NCBI GenBank assembly: GCA_947449835.1
Contig: CANFSZ010000006.1
Span: 1 to 64,000 of the forward strand
DNA length: 64,000 bases
From: Opitutia bacterium
Lineage (GTDB): Bacteria; Verrucomicrobiota; Verrucomicrobiia; Opitutales; Opitutaceae
Direction: 5' to 3'
Both the position numbers and the translations under genes were made by a program. The notes beneath the pieces were generated by a model. The model was not told the origin of the DNA. It was given only the letters and a program-made list of their open reading frames with translations, and did no database searches. Positions 56,168-64,000 of the stretch are shown one piece after another; position 1 is the stretch's first letter; every line of letters starts with the position of its first letter.

Positions 56168-56273
56168 GCGCGGTGGAGCGGCTGAAATTGAATCTGTTTC
56201 AACCTCGCCGCATTCGGTCGCGGCAACATTGGCTATTCGTTACGGTTTAGGTTAGCTTTCACCCTTACTCTTA

Positions 56274-57608
56274 ATGAACCCCTGCTCTGCCTTTTGGCCG
56301 CTCTGTCTCACGTTGGCCGCGCTCTCACTTCCCGCCGTCACGCGCGCGCAAATCGGTAACTCCGCGCTGGCGCCCGCCTCCGCCGCCACCGGCAACCCCA
56401 CCGCGACGCAACTCGAGCCCGCCCAACTCGAGACATTGCTCGGGCCGGTGGCCCTTTATCCTGACGCCCTCATCGCGCTCATTTTACCCGCCACCACGGA
56501 ACCCTCCGACATCGTCCTCGCTGCCCGTTTCCTGGCAACAAACTCCGCTTCGCTGCCAATCGAGAGTCAGCCCTGGGATGAGAGCGTGCGCAGCCTCGCG
56601 CGTTATCCCGACATCATTAAGTGGCTCGACGAAAACCTCGCTTGGACTAAACAGCTCGGTGAGGCCTTCCTCGCCCAACCTGCCGAGGTCATGCAAACCA
56701 TCCAGCGTCTTCGCACCCGCGCCCGCGCCGCCGGCACGCTCGTCGATACGCCCGAACAGAAAATCGTGACCGAGGGAGAAATCATTCTCATCGAGCCCGC
56801 GCAACCCACTGTCATCTACGTACCCCGCTACGATCCCGAAATCGTCTACGTCTCACGCTCGCCCGGTTGGAACACGCCCTACCTGTATTTCGGCCTCGGC
56901 TTCGCGACCGGCGCGTGGCTCAGCTATGATTGCGACTGGTCCGGCCGCACCATTTGGATCGGCAACTGGCGGCAACGCCCCCACTCCACTTGGGTCCGCC
57001 CCGCCTTCCCCAACCGCCCGCTCCATCCCGGCGCCACACTCGTCATCGCCCAACCTTGGCGCGCACCCGCGCATCGTTACAATTCCCCGCGCCTCATCTC
57101 CGGACCGCGCCCTCAACCCGTCGTGATCTACCCGCGCCCTATGCGGGGCGCCCCCGAGCGCCCGTCCGGCAACACCCGCCCGCATCAAAACGAATCTGAG
57201 CCCCAGCCCCGCCCGCGCATCCGCACCGAAAACCCTGCGCCACGTTATTCGTCCGCGCCCACGCCCACGACCACCACTCAACCCGCCACGCAGCCCACCA
57301 CCGCGACGCCACCTGCCACTCAACCTCCGCCCACCCGCGGCGGGACCAACCCCAACGAAACCCGCCGCGAACGGCCCACCTCCACGCCGACAACGTCGCG
57401 ACCCGAAACCCCGCGCTCCGACACCCCGCGCAACGACTCAACTCGCCCCACGCGAACACCTGAAACTCCACGCGCGACGCGCCCCGCCGACGAACGCCGC
57501 GAATCTCGCCCACGCGAGCGCGACGCCCGTCCCACCACCACCCCCGCGACCCCCGCCGGCACCGTCAAACCCGCCGTCGAACCCACGACTGAAACGACGC
57601 CGCGTTAA
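56274..57608 (+). CDS. DUF3300 exported protein with P/T/R-rich tail
   Basis: The 444-residue protein has a signal peptide (PLCLTLAALSLPAVTRA) and DUF3300: LETLLGPVALYPDALIALILPATTEPSDIVLAARFL, QPWDESVRSLARYPDIIKWLDENLAWTKQLGEAFLAQPAEVMQTIQRLR and VIYVPRYDPEIVYV. From about residue 280 it is a disordered tail rich in Pro, Thr and Arg, about 160 residues long. DUF3300 proteins occur beside small glycine-rich envelope proteins, as here. Function unknown. Confidence 0.9.
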   Translation: MNPCSAFWPLCLTLAALSLPAVTRAQIGNSALAPASAATGNPTATQLEPAQLETLLGPVALYPDALIALILPATTEPSDIVLAARFLATNSASLPIESQPWDESVRSLARYPDIIKWLDENLAWTKQLGEAFLAQPAEVMQTIQRLRTRARAAGTLVDTPEQKIVTEGEIILIEPAQPTVIYVPRYDPEIVYVSRSPGWNTPYLYFGLGFATGAWLSYDCDWSGRTIWIGNWRQRPHSTWVRPAFPNRPLHPGATLVIAQPWRAPAHRYNSPRLISGPRPQPVVIYPRPMRGAPERPSGNTRPHQNESEPQPRPRIRTENPAPRYSSAPTPTTTTQPATQPTTATPPATQPPPTRGGTNPNETRRERPTSTPTTSRPETPRSDTPRNDSTRPTRTPETPRATRPADERRESRPRERDARPTTTPATPAGTVKPAVEPTTETTPR

Positions 57609-57685
57609 AAAGACCCGCGCGCGCCACGTCGGCCCAACTCCGACGTTGCCACCCGCGCCCCTCTCGCGCGCATCCTCTCAGCGCG

Positions 57686-58246
57686 ATGTTGCGCCACCAC
57701 ATTCATCCCGGACTCGAGCTGCGACTGCTTCAACTCACCGATGCCCCCGCGCTCTTCGACCTCGTCGACGCCCACCGCTCAACGCTCCGCACGTGGCTGC
57801 CTTGGGTCGACGCTACCACGCAGCTCGCCCACTCGCAGAAATTCATCGCTGAGGCGCTGCGTGACCGCGAAAAAACTCGCGCCTACGCCGCGGGCATCTG
57901 GTCATTCGGCGAGCTCGTCGGCGTGATTTGGCACAACCGCATCGACTGGGCCAACCGCGTCGCCTTCCCCGCGTATTGGCTCGTGCCTTCCGCCGAGGGC
58001 CGCGGGATCATGCGCGCCGCCTGCCAAGCCGTGATCGCACACGCGTTCACGCAACTCAAAGTCGACCGCGTCATCGTCGCCGTCGCCACCGAAAATCACC
58101 GCGCCGCCGCCTTGGTCAAACGTCTCGGCTTCACGCCCATCAGCACACTCAAAAAAGCGGAGTGGCTCTACGATCACTTCGTCGATCACCACATTTACCA
58201 ACGACTCAATCCGGCAGCGACCGCCGCTATTTCCGGCCGCAGCTGA
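57686..58246 (+). CDS. RimL-type GNAT N-acetyltransferase
   Basis: The 186-residue protein starts MLRHHIHPGLELRLLQLTDAPALFDLVDAHRSTLRTWLPWVDATT, the N-terminal pattern of RimL/YdaF-like acetyltransferases, and has AYWLVPSAEGRGIMRAACQAVIAHAF with the acetyl-CoA loop (AEGRGI) followed by VDRVIVAVATENHRAAALVKRLGF. It would acetylate a ribosomal-protein N terminus or another amine with acetyl-CoA. Confidence 0.9.
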   Translation: MLRHHIHPGLELRLLQLTDAPALFDLVDAHRSTLRTWLPWVDATTQLAHSQKFIAEALRDREKTRAYAAGIWSFGELVGVIWHNRIDWANRVAFPAYWLVPSAEGRGIMRAACQAVIAHAFTQLKVDRVIVAVATENHRAAALVKRLGFTPISTLKKAEWLYDHFVDHHIYQRLNPAATAAISGRS

Positions 58247-58270
58247 GCGACGCGATCGATAAAAATCAGA

Positions 58271-58289
58271 AGTTTTTTCCCAAAAAACT
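58271..58289. terminator. AT-rich hairpin between convergent genes
   Basis: A perfect 8-bp stem AGTTTTTT / AAAAAACT with the loop CCC lies between the converging acetyltransferase and phosphoesterase genes. It is AT-only apart from the outer pair, so it is weak; its position suits a bidirectional terminator. Confidence 0.35.
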
Positions 58290-58306
58290 GGCGCTTACAT
58301 TTTCGC

Positions 58307-59515
58307 TTAAGGGACAGTTATCGAAACGGTCCGGCTCTCGCCCCAAGCCAGTGACGCGGCGCCCTCGCTCGGCGGGCGGGTGTTCCAGAGGCACTCGCGC
58401 GCGGTCAAGTTACCCGCTGCAGCGTCAAACACTACGACTTGAAACGAGAGCTTCGTCTCATCTTTACCCGAGAAGGATCCTTTCATGGGCGAATCTGCGC
58501 GAAATACATTTAAAGCCAGATCGGCATCCGGCCCTTTCCAGGTCGAAAATTCCGTCCAGTTGGAATGTCCGTGGAAATAGCCCACGATGTTGCGGTGGGC
58601 TTTGAGAAATTTCGCCAACGCGCGCTGTTCGATCAGGGTCGGACCATCGGGTTTGCCGTTGCTGGGGGTCGCGGGAGCCACGTCGGCATAAATATCGCGG
58701 ACGACGTTTTCGTATTTATCGCGGCTGTTGATGTCGTGCTTGCCATAAGGATTCGTCAGGTGGCGCGCATCGATCTCGGGCGGATCATGACAAAAAATAA
58801 ACACCGGCACGCCGGCGGGCACCGTTTTTAAATCTTCCTCGATCCAAGCGCGCGCCGCGGTGTCGGGCCAGACGGTGAGAAAAATAAGATGCGCGCCGCC
58901 GACATCGTGCGCGTAGATTATGTTATCCTTCGCGTAGTCGTAAGAGGCTTTCGTGCGCGGCGTGGCGGGTCGCATCATGCGGTTGTAAATTTCCACGAGC
59001 GCGGTGGCATCCGTCGCCGGCACTAGCTTGCTCGGGGAACCGATGGCATTGGAAACATCGTGGTTGCCCGGCACGAACCACAACGGCGTGCGAGCGCCAC
59101 GGGCGTCTTTGAGCGCGAGTCCGTCGATCCAACAGGTGTTGAACTGCGCCCATGACGCCGTCGCGCTCTGGATGTGAATCGGGTAAAATTCCATGCGGCT
59201 CGTGAGGTCGCCGGTGATCACCGCAAACTCGACCGCGCCCACGGGCTGGCCGGCGCGCAGCCCCGCATCCGCCGGCAAAACCGCGGCAGGCAAAGCATTC
59301 ACCGCCTGCACCAGGGCGGCATTTACGACGGTCGCGTCGACATTGGCTCCACCGCGAAAAGATCCCCGCGTGATCCCGAAATGCACATCCGACGTAAATA
59401 CAAACGTCACCGGCGCCGCCCCCGCTACCGCTGCAGCCCACCCTACGATCACGAGTACCCGACTCACGTTCATCGCCATAAACTGCAGGCTCATACGCCA
59501 GAAAGACAAATTCAT
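58307..59515 (-). CDS. Exported calcineurin-like metallophosphoesterase
   Basis: The 402-residue frame has an export signal around MNVSRVLVIVGWAAAVAGA; MNVSR at 59473 is an alternative start. Metal-binding blocks of the family are visible: TSDVHFG (D-x-H), ITGDLTS (G-D), PGNHDVS (GNHD), FIFCHDPP (H) and GYFHGHSNWTEF (GHxH variant). Such enzymes cleave phosphomonoesters or diesters in the periplasm; the substrate is unknown. It is divergent from the DUF4337-like gene. Confidence 0.88.
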   Translation of the reverse strand: MNLSFWRMSLQFMAMNVSRVLVIVGWAAAVAGAAPVTFVFTSDVHFGITRGSFRGGANVDATVVNAALVQAVNALPAAVLPADAGLRAGQPVGAVEFAVITGDLTSRMEFYPIHIQSATASWAQFNTCWIDGLALKDARGARTPLWFVPGNHDVSNAIGSPSKLVPATDATALVEIYNRMMRPATPRTKASYDYAKDNIIYAHDVGGAHLIFLTVWPDTAARAWIEEDLKTVPAGVPVFIFCHDPPEIDARHLTNPYGKHDINSRDKYENVVRDIYADVAPATPSNGKPDGPTLIEQRALAKFLKAHRNIVGYFHGHSNWTEFSTWKGPDADLALNVFRADSPMKGSFSGKDETKLSFQVVVFDAAAGNLTARECLWNTRPPSEGAASLAWGESRTVSITVP

Positions 59516-59635
59516 GCGACAAGCTTTTCACACTCAACCGCCGTGACCAGCTCAATACGTAAAATCTCTAGGTTCACCAAAAAACAACTGACACCTTCGT
59601 AAGCAGTGCCGAAAACATCATCCCACTCTTCAATC

Positions 59636-60241
59636 ATGAGCACCAACCTCGACGAACTCAAAGACCTAGTCGCCGCCATCAAAGCCGACCAACAAGCGCA
59701 AAAAGACAAAGAGAAGCGCGACGGTTGGACCAAGTTTGTTTCCCTATCGATGATCTGTCTCGCCGTCCTCGCCGCCGTCGCCACCCAACGCGGCGCGGGC
59801 TACTCGTCCGCCACTATGAAACAGCTCAACGAGGCCACCTTTAATCAAGCCCAAGCCTCCGACCAATGGGCGTTTTATCAGGCTAAAGGCATCAAACAAA
59901 GCATCTACGAGCAGGAGCGCGACCGCCTCAACGCCCTCGGCGCGCCCGAGCCCAAGACCCTCGCCGCCATCACTAGCCGCATCGATCGCTACGAAAAGGA
60001 AAAGAAAGATATCTCCACCGAAGCACATAAATTTGAAGGGAAACGCGACGAGGCGCGGACCGCCGCCACGCGCGCGGCCGACGCCAGCCGCGAGATGGGT
60101 CTCGCCACCACGATCTTCCAAATCGCCATCGCCCTCGGCGGTGTTTGCCTCGTCGTCAAAAAACGCTGGCTCTGGCACTCTTCCCTCATCGCCGGCACCC
60201 TCGCCGCCGTCCAGATGGCCCGCGTGCTCCTGATGCCGTAA
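59636..60241 (+). CDS. DUF4337-like membrane protein
   Basis: From ATG 59636 (MSTNLDELKDLVAAIKADQQAQKDKEKRDGW) the protein has 201 residues. A membrane helix (FVSLSMICLAVLAAVAT) is followed by ATMKQLNEATFNQAQASDQWAFYQAKGIKQSIYE, the hallmark of DUF4337, a long coiled-coil (YEKEKKDISTEAHKFEGKRDEARTAATRAADAS) and two more membrane helices. The function is unknown. Confidence 0.85.
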   Translation: MSTNLDELKDLVAAIKADQQAQKDKEKRDGWTKFVSLSMICLAVLAAVATQRGAGYSSATMKQLNEATFNQAQASDQWAFYQAKGIKQSIYEQERDRLNALGAPEPKTLAAITSRIDRYEKEKKDISTEAHKFEGKRDEARTAATRAADASREMGLATTIFQIAIALGGVCLVVKKRWLWHSSLIAGTLAAVQMARVLLMP

Positions 60242-60406
60242 TTTCTCTGCGTGCGAGCCACTCGCCGCGGCCGCGTTTGTTCAGCGAGCGAGAGCGCAGA
60301 CCTTTGAGCTTGTCGGCGGAATAAAATCGCCATGCATTGGCGACGTTCCGCCACTGTGACCCTGCCCTCGGGCAGATCATTTTACTCCTCTGCGCAAGCC
60401 AGTACC

Positions 60407-60707
60407 ATGATCACCGCCATCCTGTTCGGTCTCGTTCTCGGCATCATCCTCGCAGCGCTCCTCACGCTACTTTTCGGCGTTTATACCATCGGCCCCACGG
60501 AGCGCGGCGGCATCGACCTCGACGACGCACTCATCACCAACATCGACCCACCGGCCGATGTCAACGAAGCCCTCGCAGAAATCCAGCGCACGCCCGAAGT
60601 TGCCACCGCGCTCTTCACGTTGCTCGATCTGCAAAGCCACGTTGAAAAGCCCCGGCAAAATCACCCTCAACCAAGGCGACGGCGCCGGCATCTGGTTCAA
60701 AGCCTGA
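60407..60707 (+). pseudogene. Small membrane protein gene with probable frameshift
   Basis: From ATG 60407 the reading frame encodes MITAILFGLVLGIILAALLTLLFGVYTIGPTERGGIDLDDALITN..., one membrane helix and a soluble part, and would run to 60727 with an implausible Arg-rich tail. If one A is removed from the AAA at 60633-60635, the frame instead continues as LQATLKSPGKITLNQGDGAGIWFKA and stops at 60705-60707, a far more protein-like end. I therefore read it as frameshifted or carrying a sequencing error. Function unknown. Confidence 0.5.
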
Positions 60708-60723
60708 TCCCCCTCTTCACCCC

Positions 60724-61509
60724 ATGAAAAACCTCCTCCGTTTCCTCGCCCCCGTCGTCGTACTAACCCTCGCCGCACTCACGCCCGTCAGCCGCGCCGA
60801 GATAGGAATCGGCGCGTCCCCACTCGCCGGCGCCGAAGTCCTCCTCGACGGCACCCGCGCCACCCTCGACGCCAAATGGACGTACTGGACCGGCCCGCGC
60901 TTCGCCTCCGCCCTGCCCATCAAATGGCAAATCGTCCCCGATCCTGTCGTCCCCGGCACCACCGTGCTCATGACGGATGACCGTGCCGCCGACGGCGGGA
61001 AATTCGGTGCCGCCGATATCGTGACGAAAAAACCCTACCGCGATTTCCGCCTCCACGTTGAATTTCTCGTCAGCAAACCCGGCGGCAACAGCGGCGTGTA
61101 TCTCCAAAACCGTTACGAAATCCAGATCTGCGACGGCGACGCCACGACCCACGGCATGGGCGCCGTCATCAACGAAACCCCTTCGCCCTACTTCGCCTAC
61201 AAAGGCCTCGGCCAATGGAACGCCTACGACATCCAATTTCGCGCCGCTCGTTTCAAAGACGGCGTCCGCACCGAGCCAGCGCGCGTCACTTTGTATTTCA
61301 ACGGCATCAAAGTCCACGGCAACCAAGTCATCCAACAAGTCTGGGGCGGCCCCAACTCCGGGATCGACGGCGGCAACGATGGCGGCAAAGGCATCACCGA
61401 CATCCCCGGCGGCCTGAAGCTCCAATGCGAAGGCCACGACGTGCGGTACCGCAACGTGTGGATCAAGGAGCTCGACCTCGTCCGCCCCAGCACCGATTTC
61501 AAAAATTAA
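60724..61509 (+). CDS. DUF1080 (3-keto-disaccharide hydrolase-like) exported protein
   Basis: The 261-residue protein has a signal peptide (LLRFLAPVVVLTLAALTPVSRA) and the concanavalin-like fold of DUF1080: PIKWQIVPDPVV, KPYRDFRLHVEFLVSKPGGNSGVYLQNRYEIQICDG, WNAYDIQFRAARFKDG and the C-terminal GGLKLQCEGHDVRYRNVWIKEL. Some relatives hydrolyse 3-keto-glucosides. It is convergent with the symporter gene, with the two stops overlapping at 61506-61509. Confidence 0.9.
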   Translation: MKNLLRFLAPVVVLTLAALTPVSRAEIGIGASPLAGAEVLLDGTRATLDAKWTYWTGPRFASALPIKWQIVPDPVVPGTTVLMTDDRAADGGKFGAADIVTKKPYRDFRLHVEFLVSKPGGNSGVYLQNRYEIQICDGDATTHGMGAVINETPSPYFAYKGLGQWNAYDIQFRAARFKDGVRTEPARVTLYFNGIKVHGNQVIQQVWGGPNSGIDGGNDGGKGITDIPGGLKLQCEGHDVRYRNVWIKELDLVRPSTDFKN

Positions 61510-63056
61510 TCCGTGCCGCGCTCACCGCGCTCCGGCCACCCGCGCGCCACGACCCACGCGCCGCCCAGCGTCACGAGCGTGCCGATCAGCGTGAACCACG
61601 GCCAAAACACCTCGGCGCCAAACGTCCGCAGCCACCAGTCCTTCGTCGCCGCCATGTTCGCCGGCCAATAAATTAAGTTCATCACCACGAGCGACGCCGT
61701 CATCCCGACCATGGTCGCCCGTGCGCCAAGCCTCTTCCAAAACAGCGCAATGATCAGCGAGCCGAGCAACGCCCCAGCCGTGAGCCCGCGCAGCGAAAAC
61801 GCCGCGTTCAATACAAACGTCACTTCTCGCGTAAGCCACGCCGTGCCCACGAGCACCGCCGCCCAGAACACCGTCGAGATTTTGCTAAACCGCAGAAAAT
61901 ATTCCTCGTCGCGATCCTTCACGATTTGCTTCACAAAATCCATCGTCGAGACCGACGCCAACGACGTGATCGCCGAACTGATCGAGGACATCGCCGCCGA
62001 TAAAATCGCGACGATCAAAAACCCTTTCAAGATGTGCGGCACTTCCGTCATCATAAAAATCGGGAAAATAAAGTCGTTGGACTTGATCCCCGGCCGCGCC
62101 TCCGGGAGCGGAATTTGAAACGGATGACCTTGGTAAAACGCCCAGAGCATCACGCCCACGAGCAGGAAAATTAAAAACAGCGGGAAGATCAGCACCGCAC
62201 TCAGCGCGAGCGCCTTGCGCCCGTCCGCGACATCGCGACACGCGAGCACACGCTGCACGATCAATTGTTCCGCGCCGTGCGTGGAGAGCACCATCACCGT
62301 CCCGCCGATCACGCCCATCCAGAGGTTAAACGGCGCTGAGAACGTGAACGACGTGTTCAACCACACCAGTTTCCCCGCCGCACCGGCTTGCGCCATCACC
62401 GCGCCCCAACCGCCGTCAATCAACGTGGGAATATAAAACAGCGCGAACACTCCTCCCGCGAGAAACAGGCCAAATTGCACCGCATCGGTCCAGATCACCG
62501 CCTTCACGCCACCGATGTACGTGTACAGCAGCGAGAGGCCGACAAAGAGCAGAATCGCACCGAGGATCGGATCGACGAGCCCGCCGAAACTGCACACCGA
62601 TTCACCCAACAGCAGCCGGATCGGAATGCACGCCACATACACGCGCACGCCCGCCGCCATCGTTTCCAAAAACAAAAAAAATCCGCCCGCCAGCCTACGC
62701 GGCCCGCGACCGAGATGCTGTTCGAGCAGTTGATACGGCGAATAGATTTCGCCCTTCATGTAGTGCGGCACCATCACGACCGCCAAAATGATCCGCGCGA
62801 TCACGTAGCCGCCGATCATCTGGATAAACAAGATATTCGAACCGTACGCGATCGCCGGCACTCCGATGATAGTCAACGCACTCGTCTCCGCCGCGACGAT
62901 CGACACGCCGATGCCCCACCAAGGAATATTACGGCTACCGAGAAAATAGTCGCGCGTGTTGCGCTGGTCTTTGCCGAACCACACGCCGAGGCCGATGATG
63001 CCGCCAAGATACAGGAAAATCACGAGCCAGTCACCGAGGTTGAAATAGGCGTTCAT
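61506..63056 (-). CDS. Sodium:solute symporter (SSS family)
   Basis: The 516-residue membrane protein has about 13 helices and SSS landmarks: IFLYLGGIIGLGVWFGKDQRNTRDYFLGSRNIPWWGIGVSIVAAETSALTIIGVPAIAYG at the N terminus, YTYIGGVKAVIWTDAVQFGLFLAG, the Na-site region GVIGGTVMVLSTHGAEQLIVQRVLACRD and LSAAMSSISSAITSLASVSTMDFV. It co-transports a sugar or organic acid with sodium; its location beside DUF1080 and a serine hydrolase suggests a sugar-related substrate. Confidence 0.93.
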   Translation of the reverse strand: MNAYFNLGDWLVIFLYLGGIIGLGVWFGKDQRNTRDYFLGSRNIPWWGIGVSIVAAETSALTIIGVPAIAYGSNILFIQMIGGYVIARIILAVVMVPHYMKGEIYSPYQLLEQHLGRGPRRLAGGFFLFLETMAAGVRVYVACIPIRLLLGESVCSFGGLVDPILGAILLFVGLSLLYTYIGGVKAVIWTDAVQFGLFLAGGVFALFYIPTLIDGGWGAVMAQAGAAGKLVWLNTSFTFSAPFNLWMGVIGGTVMVLSTHGAEQLIVQRVLACRDVADGRKALALSAVLIFPLFLIFLLVGVMLWAFYQGHPFQIPLPEARPGIKSNDFIFPIFMMTEVPHILKGFLIVAILSAAMSSISSAITSLASVSTMDFVKQIVKDRDEEYFLRFSKISTVFWAAVLVGTAWLTREVTFVLNAAFSLRGLTAGALLGSLIIALFWKRLGARATMVGMTASLVVMNLIYWPANMAATKDWWLRTFGAEVFWPWFTLIGTLVTLGGAWVVARGWPERGERGTD

Positions 63057-63142
63057 GGGGTAAAGCCATCACGCGAAAATGAATTTTGTTTGGCGAGGAG
63101 TTTTATCGCCGCGCCGCCAAAGATCCTTATGACTTAGTGCCG

Positions 63143-64000
63143 ATGCGCTCCTACCCCAGACGTCTCATCACCCTGCTGTGGATTGTTAGCACGGCTGCGC
63201 TTTCCGTCGCGGCGCCATTCCTTCCAGCAAAAATCTCCGCGATGGACCAAGCTGTGGCCGAGGCCATCGCCGCCAAAAAAATCCCCGGCGGCGTCCTCTG
63301 GTTTGAACACGACGGGCAAGCCTACCAACGCGCCTACGGCCTGCGCGCACTAGCTCCCGCGCACGAACCCATCAGCGCCGACACGATCTACGACGCCGCT
63401 TCACTCACCAAAGTCATCGCCACGACCACCGCCATCATGCAACTGGTCGAGCGCGGCCGCCTCGAGCTCGACGCTCCCGTCGTGCGTTACCTGCCCGCCT
63501 TCAGCGTCCACGACAAAGGCGCCATCACGGTCCGCCAATTACTCGATCATCACTCCGGCCTGCGACCCGACGTCGACCTGAAACCCGCCTGGTCCGGCTA
63601 CGCCACCGGCGTCGCGCTCGCCTGCGCGGAAAAACCCCGCAGCCCGCCGGGCAGCACCTTCGTTTATAGCGACATCAACTTCATCATCCTCGGCGAACTC
63701 GTCCGCATCGTCAGCGGGCTCCGTCTCGACGCCTATGCGGCGCGCGAGATTTTCCAACCGCTCGGCCTCCGCGACACGGGATTTCTCCCGCCCGCCGCCA
63801 AGCACGCGCGCATCGCACCGACCGAACTCACGGCCGGCTCGATGTTGCGCGGTGTCGTCCACGATCCCAGCGCACGCGCGATGGACGGCGTCGCTGGTCA
63901 CGCGGGATTGTTCACCACCGCTGAAGATCTCGCGCGTTTCAGCCGCATGCTTCTGGGCGACGGCCAACTCGATGGCGTACGCATTTTGAGCGAGGCCTCC
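63143..64000 (+). CDS. Beta-lactamase-class-C-like serine hydrolase (cut by window end)
   Basis: From ATG 63143 (MRSYPRRLITLLWIVSTAALSVAA) there are 286 codons without a stop to the window end. A signal peptide is followed by IYDAASLTKVIATTTAIMQLVERGRLELDAPVVRYLPAF with the nucleophile motif SLTK, then RQLLDHHSGLRPD, the second motif FVYSDINFIILGELVRIVSG (Y-S-D-x-N), and AGHAGLFTTAEDLARFSRMLLG. The family (DUF/EstB, Pbp4-like) includes esterases, transpeptidases and amidases; substrate unknown. Confidence 0.9.
   Translation, partial: MRSYPRRLITLLWIVSTAALSVAAPFLPAKISAMDQAVAEAIAAKKIPGGVLWFEHDGQAYQRAYGLRALAPAHEPISADTIYDAASLTKVIATTTAIMQLVERGRLELDAPVVRYLPAFSVHDKGAITVRQLLDHHSGLRPDVDLKPAWSGYATGVALACAEKPRSPPGSTFVYSDINFIILGELVRIVSGLRLDAYAAREIFQPLGLRDTGFLPPAAKHARIAPTELTAGSMLRGVVHDPSARAMDGVAGHAGLFTTAEDLARFSRMLLGDGQLDGVRILSEAS

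Noticed and set aside
1-64000. CRISPR arrays, tRNA or rRNA genes, integrase-tRNA junctions, prophage genes
   Set aside because: I looked for regularly spaced repeats, cloverleaf-type sequences, integrases and phage structural genes and found none; the only mobile element is the IS630 remnant.

Overview
The window is GC-rich DNA (small AT-rich stretches are confined to intergenic regions and one insertion sequence) with about 50 protein genes, no rRNA, no tRNA and no CRISPR array that I can see. The gene content (a PEP-CTERM remnant with autotransporter-like beta repeats, S46 dipeptidyl-peptidase, GH95 and GH28 hydrolases, DUF3826, DUF1080, DUF3300, DUF1684, polyphosphate glucokinase, class I fumarase, KdsD and a TesA/YbbAP block) suggests a free-living Gram-negative of the Verrucomicrobiota, probably Opitutaceae. 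That placement is inference from gene families, not from a marker gene.

Layout. 1-590 holds the sensor half of an AraC-like regulator, divergent from a Rieske oxygenase (690-1751) and a MetE-like methyltransferase (1824-2834). At 2916-3540 sits a RHH/RelE toxin-antitoxin module with a palindromic operator, bracketed by two copies of one terminator sequence. 3522-8508 is a minus-strand run: imidazolonepropionase, AraC regulator, DegT aminotransferase and ceramidase-like protein. 8602-10320 is SufU-SufS, followed by an exported S46 peptidase, a chromate transporter and an exported D-aminoacylase-like amidohydrolase. 15770-20041 looks like an acquired or eroding patch: a 950-residue membrane protein with unusual codon choice, a 5'-truncated PEP-CTERM gene with a premature stop, and a decayed IS630 element. 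20039-26619 is housekeeping (aminotransferase, LysM/TPR lipoprotein, KdsD, Gfo/Idh oxidoreductase, fumarase, YjbQ).

26743-31432 is a four-gene minus-strand operon: sigma-54-type response regulator, histidine kinase, ECF sigma factor and a single-pass membrane protein in the anti-sigma position. 31643-32872 encodes an adenylate-kinase-like protein with an extra C-terminal domain. 32919-37581 is a MacA/MacB-like export operon with one ATPase and two separate permeases. 37854-41672 carries an FAD oxidoreductase coupled to an ASKHA/ROK-like kinase, then polyphosphate glucokinase and a SlyD-like prolyl isomerase. 41745-45812 reproduces the ybbP-ybbA / tesA divergent arrangement known from enterobacteria.

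46105-64000 is richer in exported and carbohydrate-active proteins: GH95 fucosidase, GH28 pectinase, DUF3826, DUF1080, a sodium:solute symporter, a metallophosphoesterase and a beta-lactamase-like serine hydrolase cut by the window end, mixed with EngB, a rhomboid-fold protein lacking its catalytic residues, two adjacent pseudogenes (DUF1684 with an in-frame TAA; a truncated luciferase-like monooxygenase) and small envelope proteins.

I did not find a clear-cut undescribed defence or mobile system. The most unusual candidates are the two-component/ECF operon, the two-permease exporter, the kinase with a novel C-terminal domain and the ASKHA-kinase/FAD-oxidoreductase pair.
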